This document shows positions 12,601-24,200 of a stretch of 61,419 nucleotides of DNA, piece by piece. Every line of letters starts with the position of its first letter. Position 1 is the stretch's first letter. Source of the DNA: Didymodactylos carnosus (lineage: Eukaryota > Rotifera > Eurotatoria > Philodinida > Philodinidae); contig CAJNOQ010000230.1 in the NCBI GenBank assembly GCA_905250885.1, positions 1 to 61,419 of the forward strand. Direction: 5' to 3'. The notes below the pieces were generated by a model. It worked only from the letters and a program-made list of their open reading frames with translations, did no database searches and was not told the DNA's origin. Both the position numbers and the translations under genes were made by a program.

Positions 12601-14750
12601 AAGTCTGAAAGAGAAGACCATGATAACGGGTGTTTCAGAACGTAAACGGTCTGTTAACGTTGTTAGTGTACTATCCTTACCAGTACAAAAATTTTATTCA
12701 ACTTTTTCATAAGCACATGACATATAATTCTTTTCTACCAGAAGCGAAAGAAGAAATATGAAATTATACTTTTCTTTAACGAGAAGAGCTCTACTTCATA
12801 TTTCAACGATAGAATAATACCCATTATCATTTGATTCAAATCATTCTTCTCCTTTAGAATTTGTTGGTTTTATAAAAGATGATAAGGGATCATCGACATC
12901 AAATTCAACAAAACTAATACATATTGGCGATCATGTAGAAAAAAATTCTGTTATTTATTCACACAATTGTTACCAGTTTAAATGCACTGATAATGGAGTA
13001 ATTACGAAACGTTCAGAAAATTGTATAAGTAAATTGTTTGTTTTACTCTCTGATATTGATCGTCGGAAGAAACAGTCTGTTTTTTCTGTAGGAGAATGTG
13101 TTTGGCTTCCATGGTCTCCTTGGAGTAATTGTAGCAAAGAATGCGGCCAGAACGGTACCCAACATCGTTTAAGATACCCTCTCAATTTATTATCAGTCCC
13201 TCGCACGTGCAAACAACCACAAAAAGAAATGCGATCTTGTGTAACATCACCATGTACTGGTCCTTGTCGTCTGACAACATGGACAAAATGGACTGTGTGC
13301 TCAAAACCATGTGATCTTGGCATTCAAACACGAACTAGACAATTTCTTTCACTTCAACCTAATTGTACTGATGAACTTATACACACACGAGATTGTAATC
13401 CACATTGTTGTACCGGTAATTTGTTTTACAGTAAATGCAGTAAGAAATTTAAATTTTTATTTATTTAATTCAAGGTAAACCGCAATGGCATGAGTGGAAT
13501 CCATGGAGTACATGCACGAAAACGTGTAATGGTGGCGAGAGAACTCGTTTACGGAAATGTATACAACCAAATCCAAATTGTCAAACAACTCCTTGCAATG
13601 GTTCTCATTTACAAACAGAGTCTTGCAATACGGAAATGTGTCGTAAGTGCTTTAATCCAATATGAGAAAAAATTTAAATAAAACGTGTTCGTTTTTAGCT
13701 AATCAAAACTGTACGAAAGGTAAAGTTTTCAGTAACTGTAGTAATTCATGCTATCATACTTGCTCAACTTTGATGTGCACAAAACGATGTATTGAGCCAT
13801 CAAAATGTTTACCGGGATGTATTTGTCCATTTCCCTCTGTCATGAATGCTAATGGACAATGTGTTGATGAAAAGGATTGCACATGCGAGTATAATAATCG
13901 AACTTTGCTTCCTGGCCAGATAACGGACATAAACACAAAATGTAAACAATGGTGAGAAGAAGAGACCATTTATTTAATAAAACTGTACTAAATACTTTTT
14001 CTGTAATGTTTAGTCAATGTAAAAATGGTTGCCTAACGTGCAAGAAAATAGAAAACTGTTTGAATGAATGTCAGTGGACTGAATGGTCATCCTATGGTGT
14101 GTGTTCCTCTCCATGTAATGGTCAACAAGCACGTTATCGTACACTACAAGGGTCTTCTTGTAACGAACGTCAAATGGAAGTACAAATAGAAAGTAGAGCA
14201 TGTTCATCAGCTAATTTAACAACATATACAAAAGGTTGTTCACAATGTCAATGCTTAAATAACCAAGAAAAATGTACAACTAAATGTGGTATCACTGAAG
14301 AAGTTTGTAAAAATATTAGTGATCCTATATACAATTATTCTTATGTATTACCTCCTCCTGGCCAATGTTGTGGAGAATGCAATAAAACAAGAAGTAGGTA
14401 TCATTCGTATATGTATATATGAACTATTTTTTTTTCCACGCCTTTATTCAGAGCCGGAGAAATGCGTTGTTCAACAACTTCCAATGGATTATGTTTCAAA
14501 TGGAACATGTATATCTATTAAGCCTGTTAGTCGTCAACAATGTTATGGAAATTGCATTTCTTTCGATTCGACAACAATAAATACATTCGAAAAAATGCAA
14601 GATAGCACTCAACATTCCTGCACTTGCTGTAGTCCAAACAGAATCAAAATGTCACCCATACCAATGCAATGTACATTTTCAAATAAGACGATTTTTACAC
14701 AGATACCTTATTATCAGATTCGATCATGTGCTTGTAGAGAATGTGTTTGA
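3625..14750 (+). CDS. SCO-spondin/hemolectin-like secreted multidomain protein, 3' part (2,638 residues visible)
   Basis: Large cysteine-rich extracellular protein. Exons: 3625-4246, 4305-4430, 4487-4843, 4903-5517, 5714-6193, 6250-6750, 6897-7370, 7428-7901, 7958-8446, 9055-9549, 9682-10146, 11244-11744, 11799-12263, 12328-12561, 12858-13028, 13092-13439, 13475-13642, 13699-13951, 14014-14393, 14452-14750; the sum is divisible by three. Domain order: end of a VWD-associated C8 region, TIL, VWC-like, six LDL-receptor class A repeats (CDG..DC...SDE motifs), ten copies of a ~120-residue module with Thr-rich linkers, TSP1, VWC-like, four more TSP1 (W..W..C...C.. motifs), TIL, VWC and a C-terminal cystine knot ending CACRECV. 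The mix of VWD/TIL, LDLa, TSP1 and CTCK is the SCO-spondin/hemocytin pattern; the exact orthologue is uncertain. The first exon opens just after an acceptor (a stop lies in frame at 3601), so the signal peptide and first VWD part are absent here. The donor after the exon at 13092 could instead be 13416. Confidence 0.82.
4903..12263 (+). repeat. Ten tandem exon-encoded modules in the SCO-spondin-like gene
   Basis: Ten consecutive exons (starting 4903, 5714, 6250, 6897, 7428, 7958, 9055, 9682, 11244, 11799) each encode one module of about 120 residues plus a Thr/Ser-rich linker. All ten begin and end in phase 1. Nine start with a Cys followed by a loose L-(D/N)-x-M motif. The shared body reads roughly G-T-x-P-V-N, G-V-T-Y, an I-x-F strand, N-V-x-x-F-x-V, then D-x-x-P-P-x-N-V-x-L-S-I-x-G-C-F at the end. 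Most copies therefore have just two conserved cysteines, near the ends. The first copy (4903) is the most divergent. I do not recognise the fold; an extracellular beta-sandwich is a guess from alternating hydrophobic strands. Confidence 0.85.
10261..11021. mobile_element. Foldback (inverted-repeat) element in an intron of the SCO-spondin-like gene
   Basis: The ends are inverted copies: TTTGCAGTATTTTGAACAG at 10261 matches its reverse complement ending at 11020. Inside lie further inverted segments: AAGTTTCCCC near 10460 against GGGGAACTT near 10844, and CTTTCGGCCC near 10370 against GGGCCGAAA near 10935, so the arms are about 180-200 bp. The centre holds repeated GCTCAGCA words. It is more GC-rich than its surroundings and has no ORF. 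It occupies most of the 1.1-kb intron 10147-11243, against typical 50-150 bp introns in this gene. Confidence 0.7.
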
Positions 14751-15948
14751 AATAGAGCAATTTATATTTTGTATCACGAACAAAGGCTGTAGGCGATGCT
14801 TTTCCCAGTTTCTATTGTTGCATAAGAAAAGTAAAAGTGAAAGAATAGAAAAGATAATATAAGTATGATGCAACCTATGAAAGCATCTCAGAACAATAAG
14901 ACATGTATTTTTTATTGCATCTGTTAGCTACAATTTAGAAAATTCGTATATTACTTCGAAAAAAAACGAAAATTGTCAGATGTCTGAATCCAAATACCAT
15001 TTTTGACCGATGGTAAAAGAATTATTATAACGAACACTGTGCGTATGGGATATTTAGTAGCTTTAGTAGTCTTTTTCAATGTGAATTGCAAAACATTGAT
15101 AATTTAGAAAAAACATTTCTGATCAACAAAAGACGCCTACCAGCTCTGAGTGATATTCTAATCAAATGTTATAAGAATCTTGGTGGAAGTCCTGCATATA
15201 CCGGACACTGACGCCACCGTATCTCAAAAGTAAAGGTCAGTGCATCGCATTCGTATTTGCAGGATTTCTCCGTCAAATTAAGTGACGAAGAGCTCGAGCT
15301 GGTCTCAAATTGAGCCTAGCATGTAAAGCTAGAGTCCGATCTTTGGGTTTCTGACTATTTGTTTATGCTATGACTATTTCACTAAAGATGTCGAGAGGCA
15401 GTTTTCATATTTCGAGCTTCCCATCAATTAACAAAGTAAAATATCAAAACTCGGGCTCTGTTAGCCACTGGCTGCATGTCTTGTAGTCATTTTAGGACCG
15501 TTTCGAGCTTCCCACGACGTTTCATTCCAAAAAAATTTTACATTTCCGAACAGTCTCATTTTGTCTCTTTATCGAGTGATAAACATCTCTGAAAAGATGA
15601 TAGATAGCGTGGCCAAAACTTTATCGGAAAGATACAATCATAACTGAGACTGTACCCTGAAGTTTCTGTCGAGATCAGACTTATGATTGCCTCTGGTGTT
15701 CAACAGATATTCCGCATATCATCGAGTTTAAAAAGAGATTCAACACGGTCGATCCAGGTGCTCCATAGTTTTTTACTAGGCGTATCGCTAAAAGATACGT
15801 ACAAATTGGATTGTTGGCAAACTAAGTTTTCTGGAACTTAACGGTATATAGCGCCGTCTTTAGAAAGTGATACATTAAGCCTTTTCTGATGTGTGGATAA
15901 AATATAGCATCAGTTAGCGCTCACAGAAGAAAAATCTTTTTTCTACTA
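14751..15948. other. Intergenic, no gene seen
   Basis: Region between the end of the SCO-spondin-like gene and the palindromic transposon. It contains two copies of TTTCGAGCTTCCCA (around 15409 and 15503). There is no ORF with recognisable protein character. It may be decayed transposon sequence. Confidence 0.5.
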
Positions 15949-17720
15949 GAGGCACCTGGGATAATTAGAACGCGGTCGAAGCATTTTGCGGTATTTTTCT
16001 CGTAACTTTGAAAACCTAAACGTTTTTACAGAACTTCCAATGCAAAAGTTGTGGGCGATGGTAGTGGGCACTGAATGGGGCAAAAATCAATCGAAAATCT
16101 CCTCAGCAAAAGGATTGGGAGCCGTTTTACTGTGTGAGGGTCCAAAACGTTCTTATTTCCCGTAAGTGGGAAATTAGAATGTTTGCTGTGCCTGTATGGG
16201 ATAAATGGAACGCATTTGCCAAAAGTAATGGGATTTTCTTTAAAATGTATTTTCTATTTTATATCTCTATTTCACACTATAGCTACAAAGTTCCTCAAAA
16301 AGAGATTTGGAGAATTGTTTCACTCATGAGCTAATGTGCGTTGGAAAGTCAATGCACGTACATGACGGAGAGCACGAAGAGGATTTCTCCATGTTCATAC
16401 AACTGGAACATGGAGAAATGTAAAGGATTATTTTGAAAAAATTTTCTAATCACAATAAAATCTGCAAATCATATGAGCCGTGATGTATGCCTTATGTGAA
16501 ATGTAGAGGAAGTTTGTCATCCGGAAGATAATCACTGTAACAAGCAACTGTCAAGGACGATTGCCTAGCTTTTGGTGAGGGATGAGGATCGCTGATACCA
16601 TTAGAAGAAGGAGGATCAGTGAGATCAAGAACCTCATTCTATAAATATTTTTTCAATGCCTGTCGTTGTTCTTAATATGGTCATTAACACAACTTTGCGT
16701 GATTTTTAGTTTATAGACCGACTATGGCAGCCTACTTCGTGTTTCGAAGAGAAAACGTTTAAGAAGACTGTTCGTAATAGAAACAGTCACTGAAATGTTT
16801 TCAGATTGTGCACTATATGTGGGACTATTTGCTGCAAAATGTGGAACAAGATTGGCACGCATATTATGAGGTTGGTTACTACGACTCTTAGGTTTAATTA
16901 ATACCGTGTGTTCCAAAAGTCCAAATGAAAAGCAAAACCTTTTTTAACTTTTTAGAAAAAACATTTTTCAGTAAATAATTTATTAAGAAAAGGTTCTAAA
17001 AAACCTCAGTCCCACTATAATAAATCCAAACAATTCTTTCAAGTATTAACAAAAATGTCGAAACACATCAAATAAAACTTGAAACTTTCCTCCATTAAGC
17101 AAAGAAATGACCTTGAAGTTTAGTTAAGTTGACGGAGTTATTAAAGTTTGTTTTTCATTTATGCTTTTGGGACATCCAGTATCAATTAAACCTAAAAGTT
17201 GTAGTAACCAACCTCACAATATGAATGTCAATCTTGTTCCACATTTTGCAACAAATAGTTCCACATATGATACACAATCCTCTTCGTGCTCTCCGTCATA
17301 TTCCCGAGTACGTGCATTGACTTTTCAAAGCACATTAGCCCGTGAGTGAAACAATTCTCCAAATCTCTTTCAGAGGAACTTTGTATCTATAGTGTGAAAT
17401 AGAGATATAAAATAGAAAATACATTTTAAAGAAAATCCCATTACTTTTGGCAAATGCGTTCCGTTTATCCCATACAGGCACAGCAAACATTCTAATTTTC
17501 CACTTACGGGAAATAAGGACGTTTTGGACCATTCCATAGTAAAACTGCTCCCAATCCTTTTGCTGATGAGATTTTCGATTGATTTTTGCACCATTCGGTG
17601 CCTGCTACCATCATCTGCAACTTTTGCATTGGAAGTTTTGTGAAAATTTCTAGGCTTTCAAAGTTACAAGAAAAATACCGCAAAACGTTTTGACCGCGTT
17701 CTAATTGCCCCAGATGCCTC
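15949..17720. mobile_element. Palindromic DNA transposon flanked by TA
   Basis: Terminal inverted repeats start GAGGCACCTGGG at 15949 and end at 17720 (inverted GAGGCATCTGGGG); each is bordered by TA (15947-15948 and 17721-17722), as expected of Tc1/mariner-type insertion. The arms are long: 15949-16383 pairs with 17281-17720, and 16800-16920 pairs with 17161-17280. The left arm has an extra ~415 bp (16384-16799) with no partner on the right. Both arms encode closely similar short peptides (16134-16334 plus, 17335-17532 minus), and a second similar pair lies at 16722-16916 minus and 17161-17349 plus. No complete transposase is visible, so it is non-autonomous or an inverted duplication of a decayed element. 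Confidence 0.75.
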
Positions 17721-18223
17721 TATTTATTTGGGTTAGTCTCGATTCGTCCCTTTCTCTTACACATTTGACGAACTGAACTGAGAAAAAAAATTAAGACGAA
17801 TCGAGAGAAGATACCGTTTAATTTTTAAAGTTTTTTGCATTTATTACTATTGTAGCTCATAAATGTTTTATTTATCTATTGAAAAACCATATAAAAAAGG
17901 TACTGTTAATATCAAGTAGTTTGGATTCCCTAGAGTTCTCTTATTTAACTGCCGTACTTTGCTATATTCTTGCATTTAAACGGTTCATTATGCTGTAAAC
18001 CGTGAAAAAGTGTACGCCAATAAATGCATTTGGTTTTGTGGGACCTCGAAAAGATTTTGAACTGTACTGTTTCTTTTATATAGAAAGGGCAATAAATTAA
18101 GCTCGTTAGAAGTATATCAGATTACACACATGGAACACATTCGACATTACATAGGAAAAAAAGAAGCTGAAAGTACATGAAAAAAAAATATAACACTTTA
18201 TAGTAATAACATCACAAGGCACT
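17721..18223. other. Intergenic spacer before the AXDND1 3' end
   Basis: AT-rich sequence of about 500 bp between the palindromic transposon and the AXDND1 stop codon. It probably includes the AXDND1 3' untranslated region; on the minus strand AATAAA-like words occur near 18090. No ORF. Confidence 0.4.
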
Positions 18224-21200
18224 TTATCGTTTTGCTTCTAACTGTTTTTCGAGTTGTTGTACTCGATTTTGTGCTTCTTTCAATGATATATCCAATGTCA
18301 TTGATTTTTCTTCTAATGACGCTGCACGTGCTTCACTTTCACTTTAACGAAAAGAAAACCAAATATAAAGGATAAAATATAGTCATTTTTTGAACTTGAA
18401 ACCTTTTACATACGTTAATTGTTGCTGTAATTTATTAATCGTTTTTAACGCATCAAAACCAGTTTTAGCTGATTTCGATGAGCCATGTTCACTTTGATTA
18501 TCAATATCCTCCTCATCTCGTAAAGTTGCTCCACGCTGTACAGTAATTAACTGACGTCTTTCGGTTAAACCACCACGACTAATCGCTTCGAATGATAAAT
18601 TATCATCGACATCCTAAACAAATTTTGTTATATATATATGTAGTATTGTAGTTATTCTCTACTACTTTTCGGGTTGCAAATCTTGATGATTTATCAGATG
18701 AAATGGGTCGCTGTTGTTGCTCTTCTTGCTCTGTTCGAGGTTCGCCTTGTTCATTTAATGGAATTTCTCGCTTTGGTTGACTTATGTCAATGTGAGTGGA
18801 ATCACCAGTTAGTTCGGCAAGGATTATCTTCGATGAATACACCCAATCATTGCATTCATCCTACAATTATGAATTACCGCTTGAATATATGAGATAAGAG
18901 AAACGTCCGTTCGCATGCAAAGAAATATAAACACAATCATGCATTTACAAGAGGATGAAGAAGACTTCAACACACGAAATAGTTGATACCTGAATGTTTT
19001 GCTGAAAGATCATGGAAAAATAATCAATTCATAATAAAAAGGCTAATGAGCGTAGACCTATTGTTTAAAGTAGAATTCCTGCTCAATAAATTTGGCGAAC
19101 GAAGTCTTAACGCAGTGGCGGATCCAGCCAGCAAAAAAGTTATTTCTTCCCAACAGAACTGTCTGATGAGGAAAGGTCGTGCAAAGGTGTGCAATCGCTT
19201 TTTCCTCGACTCTAGCGGACAATAGGTAATCGACTGCGCTAAATCGGAATGTGACATCGGTTTGTGCTGTTAGACCTCCAAGGACCGGGTTTCTGGAAAA
19301 CTCGGTTTTCAGAAACTCTAAAATATAACCAAATTCTTTCTTAATGAGGCATGATTGTAGATCGCAAATTTCCGATTAAAATGAGATATCTCCCAGCTCT
19401 ACACGACCTTCCTTTGCAAAGTTATAGAATTCACACGAAAAGCCCTAAATTAATTTCTTTTTATTTCTGCAGCGTTGGGCCGACAATGAACATTTAGGGC
19501 TTTTCGTGTAAATTCTATAACTTTGCAAAGGAAGGTCGTGTACAGCTGGGAGATGCCTCATTTTAATCAGAAATTTGCACGCTACAATCATGCCTTATTA
19601 AGAAAGAATTTGATTAATTTTTAGATTTCTGAAAACCGGGTTTTCCAGAAACTCGGTCTCTGGAGACCTAGCAGCACAAACTGATGTCATATTCGGATTT
19701 ACCGCAGTCGATTACCTATTGCCCACTAGAGTTCAAGCAAAAAGCGATTGCACACTTGGGGACCTCTCCTCATGAGAAAAAATTCGTTGTACGGCGATCG
19801 TTCACGTATCAAAGAAAAAGTTTCAGATCCGCCGTTGTCTTAACGTATACTTAGTTTGTTGAGATGAGTAATCTGTCACTGGAATCTTTTCATTTACCTG
19901 TAAACGCTTTAGATCAATGACTTCTTTTTCGGCATTGGTTTCTTGATGCATTTGTTTTGTAAACATTTCTTCAGCAGCTAACGCAGCACAACAACTATAA
20001 ATATAGATACATAAAATTTAAAAAATATTGTGTATGTGTGTGCCTACACTCACCTAACTATATATTTGGTTAATGTTAATAATTGTTCACATATTGTTTT
20101 TTCATTTGAAATTAATTTTTCCACCGGTTCTTGACTACATTTCAAATGATGTTTAGCTTCTTTCGATAAATGCTTTTGATCTGGAGCTAAACTAATTAAA
20201 ATTTGAATAAGCCAAAAAACCATTGATGAATCTGTAACTAAGATCTAAATAAGAAGAGTGATTTCACGTTATAATAGTTTGAAAGACAACAGTGATTGAA
20301 CAAACCTCTTCTAATATCCTTCCATCTTGACTTTCAATATAGTGTCTTAATGATATCAATCCTTTATTTGCCTGTTGTAAAACTGTCTGACCAACAACAC
20401 TATATAATACAAAAATCTATGTAAAAAAGTCAGTAAAAAATATACAAAAGTCTTTTATTTTAATAGATGTGTGATGCAAATTAAAGAAGTACTGCACAAA
20501 ATATAATTAAAAATAATAGATATTTTGTGTAATAAATTTTACTAATTGTATTATAAATCCTTAAAGATGGATCGAAGATTGATATATGATTTGTTTAGCT
20601 TTCATACTGAGTATTTAACGGTAACCCTCTCTTTTTCTGGGACATTTTTGATTTTGAGTTGAATCTAGACTAATGCTGAGAAAAATCTCTCGGCTACAAA
20701 ATAAAATTATTTTCAGCGTTCCACAATCACTTTTGCACAAGTGATGAGTTTTCAGACTTAAAAAGTTGAGAAATTCAATTTTTTTCAATGTTATGACTTT
20801 TCTCTCCGTTCCAGTGCCTTTAAAAATTTTTATATATAGTTCGATAGAACTGTGAAGTGCTCTTTTCACAATGAGACATCTTACAAAACGTTCCAATTTG
20901 CTTCGCAGAGATATAAGCATAATCGTAAATACCCTGGAAAAACTGATCTGTCTCATGATACCTATAACATGCAAAATACTGATGCTTCGAATAGGCATGC
21001 ATTACGATCTCGTTGAAGTTTCATACGATCGAGCAGAAAAAACTGTCCTGATATCTCAAACTTCAAATGCTTTTTCTCGTTTTTGACTTTATCAGATAAG
21101 TTTGAGCAAAAATACATCGCTTTTCTTTTTTCTATGTTCTGTCTCTGATATAAGTTTGAGCTTAATCAGAGTTTTGTTTCGACCTTTGCCAATAAGGTGA

Positions 21201-24200
21201 AAGAAGAGACCAGGAGTACCCTTCAGAAAACACTGACTGTATTTCTATCAATAACTTTATATTTCTCTACGTACATATTTGCATTAATTTCATCGTCTTT
21301 AACTGACTTTCCAACATAGTCGACTGTTTTTGTCAATGATTCTATCCAATCTTCCATCTGTTGATAAAATTGAATCCATTCTGTATCGCTTATTTTTCCA
21401 TTCGAGTAGGAATAAGTGGATAATTTTTGATTCCATAGTTCTAGCGCGTTATTAAAGAAAATAACACTTTGAGCAACACCATTTTCACCCGTCATACGAA
21501 TACGATATTGTTTATGTAACAAATTGATGTTCTAAGTAGGTAAATGAAAAAAAAATAAAATGAATTTTAAAAAAATATCATAATTCTCACATCGAATAAT
21601 TCTTTTAATGCTTTTTGTTCATTTGATTCTTTGTCATGAGCTAATGGATGGCGAGATAATAAACGATCCGCTAATTCAATCCATTTTTTAATATAACGAT
21701 CAGCCTTTTTAATACGTTCTTCATTTATTAACACAGAATCCCCACCAAACTTTTCTATTTCACGATTCATTGACTAGAAAAGTCCATCTACACATAAAAA
21801 TTCTTTATTCATACAACATTATCTTAATCACTCACTTCTTCCCAGTGTTTTGTGTGAGCTAAATATTCAATTACTTTTGGCCGATCAGGAACATTTATCA
21901 GTTTACCTTCACTGTCACTAAAAACAATAAACATTTGATTAACATACAACCGCAACAGAGATGACAATAACAGATCGCAGAATTTATATACACGAACTTA
22001 ACTGTGTTGTTATGAACGCAACACAAGTTGACTCTTCCGAACGCGTCAGTTTATTATAAAATCGTCCTGCTAAACGCGTTAAATGTAAACGCATTTAAAC
22101 GCGTCAAAACTTGCTGCGTTTCTAAGCGTTACTGTTTCACAAACACGTTTTTCTACGTGAAATTTTGCCGCAGTTGGACGCGTTTTTTTTTAACTAACGA
22201 GTTGAAACGCGTTCAGTGGCTGCTAAAACGAGTCAAAACACGTCAGATGTGTCAACTAACGCGTTTATAGGTGCGTTAACTTACAAAAAATGTTTGCCTG
22301 GGAGTAACCACTAATTCTTCCAAAAATTTCAAAATTATTCTCATAGGTGATGAGTAATGTCTTAGAGATTTCTGTGCTAAACAGATATCTAACGACATTC
22401 CGAGTAAAAAAAACTGTTCGAACAGTTTTTTTTCGTGATTTAATATATTTTTGAATGCTCAAAGTTTTCTTAGAAATGAGTTTGGAAATCTTTTAACAAA
22501 TGTGTTTTGTAGAGCAAACATTTTTCTACAAAATGAGATGTTTCACAGTTCTGAGCGGATCACAATAACTGATGTATAGCAATTCTCCTGGATGCCCCAA
22601 TACCAGTTAAAAACTGGTGCATACCTAAGTACATCTAATTTCTGCATATATACAACAAGCTCGCGGTCTTAATTTCTTCCACTGATTAGGCGAAAAACAG
22701 AACCTGACTAGGAAAACAGGCAAGGTTCCTTTGAAGAAAAGGACTTTTTTACGTACAGGTATCTGACCAGACAAACTGGACATCCTCTAGGGCGTATTCA
22801 AAAACTGCACATATGTGTATTAGATAACAGTAATCGCTCTCTGGTCAGTGAAAAACCGTACTCTTGGAAATATTTTTCGGGCCATTAGTTAGTGATAAAA
22901 AACTTAAGTGAAATATGATCCTTACAAGTGTGTTTGTTGAAACGCTTTGTATGTTAATTCAATACTTTTCAGTACTCTATTTAAATTTTTAATTGAGTCA
23001 TCTTCTCTCAACATTTGTTCTTTATCAAATGATTCAATAATTTCTCTCCAATAATTTGCTTGTTTTTGTAATTCTGTCAAATCTATTGTATCTTTATCCG
23101 TCAAATAGATCGCAAAATGATTAGCCAATTTTGACCATGATTTCTCAGAAATACTTATTCGTTTAGATGTATTCAATTCATGTTCACCAATTACCTAAAA
23201 ACGCAAAAAGAATATAAATAGAACAGACTAATATATTTTCAAGTTACTTTTAATGCAATTGTATGTGCTGCATCACGCCATAATTCTTTTTCAGATGATA
23301 TTGATCCAATTTGTTTTTCAAGTCTTTTACGTTGTAAATCGTATAAATCATGATATTCTGTTAATAAGGAGGCATTCTTTTGAGATTCAGTTAATGCTGT
23401 TTCAAGCTAAATAACAACCGATAGAAAAAGTTATATCGTTTTGAAAAAAAATGAATCATAAATACTGACTATATTATAGCATACAATGAAAATTAAAAAA
23501 TAATTAAATATTAAACAGATATAAGGATAAAAGGTATATTATAATTCTAACAGCTAAAATTTCTATAATGAGGACACGTATTGAAATAAAAATCTTTTCA
23601 AGATATATCTCAATAATAGCACACTTACAAAAGCGGGAGGAGGGAGGACGTTGGATGAAGGTTGTTATAATACCACACTTAAACTGACACTCTCGAAATA
23701 CTTAATTTACATTTCTATTTCAAATAAATTCACAACAAAATACTACGATGAAAAACAGTGTGTAATTCGATTCAATAGTTTGTCTATTGATTGTTTTTAA
23801 AACTTATGCTTGATAAGTTATAAAACACCAAATTATAGCAATCGAAAGCAATGATTCATCTCTTACGACTGAAGCTCCCAAGTAATGCGTCAATATTCCC
23901 TTAAACCTACTTGATTAATGATAATATTTTATACCGATCATAAATTTGATATCCGCATTTGTAGAAGGTACTGATAGCGTACCTTATATTCTCGGAATGT
24001 TATATAATCAGCACTAATATTCTAGACAAGACTAGAAACACAGTAAAACACAAAATTATCTAATCTTTTAACTTATTTAAGGGCAATAATTTAAGAACAA
24101 AGATTAGTAATATAGCAGCAGCGTGTATGAAATTTATTATTTTAATTTTTAATTTTTAAAATTTTATTTATCGACGTTTCGAGAATATAATTCTCATTAT

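Noticed and set aside
20615-21086. Overlapping plus and minus ORFs inside an AXDND1 intron
   Set aside because: No recognisable domain and mutual antisense overlap; at best a decayed insertion.
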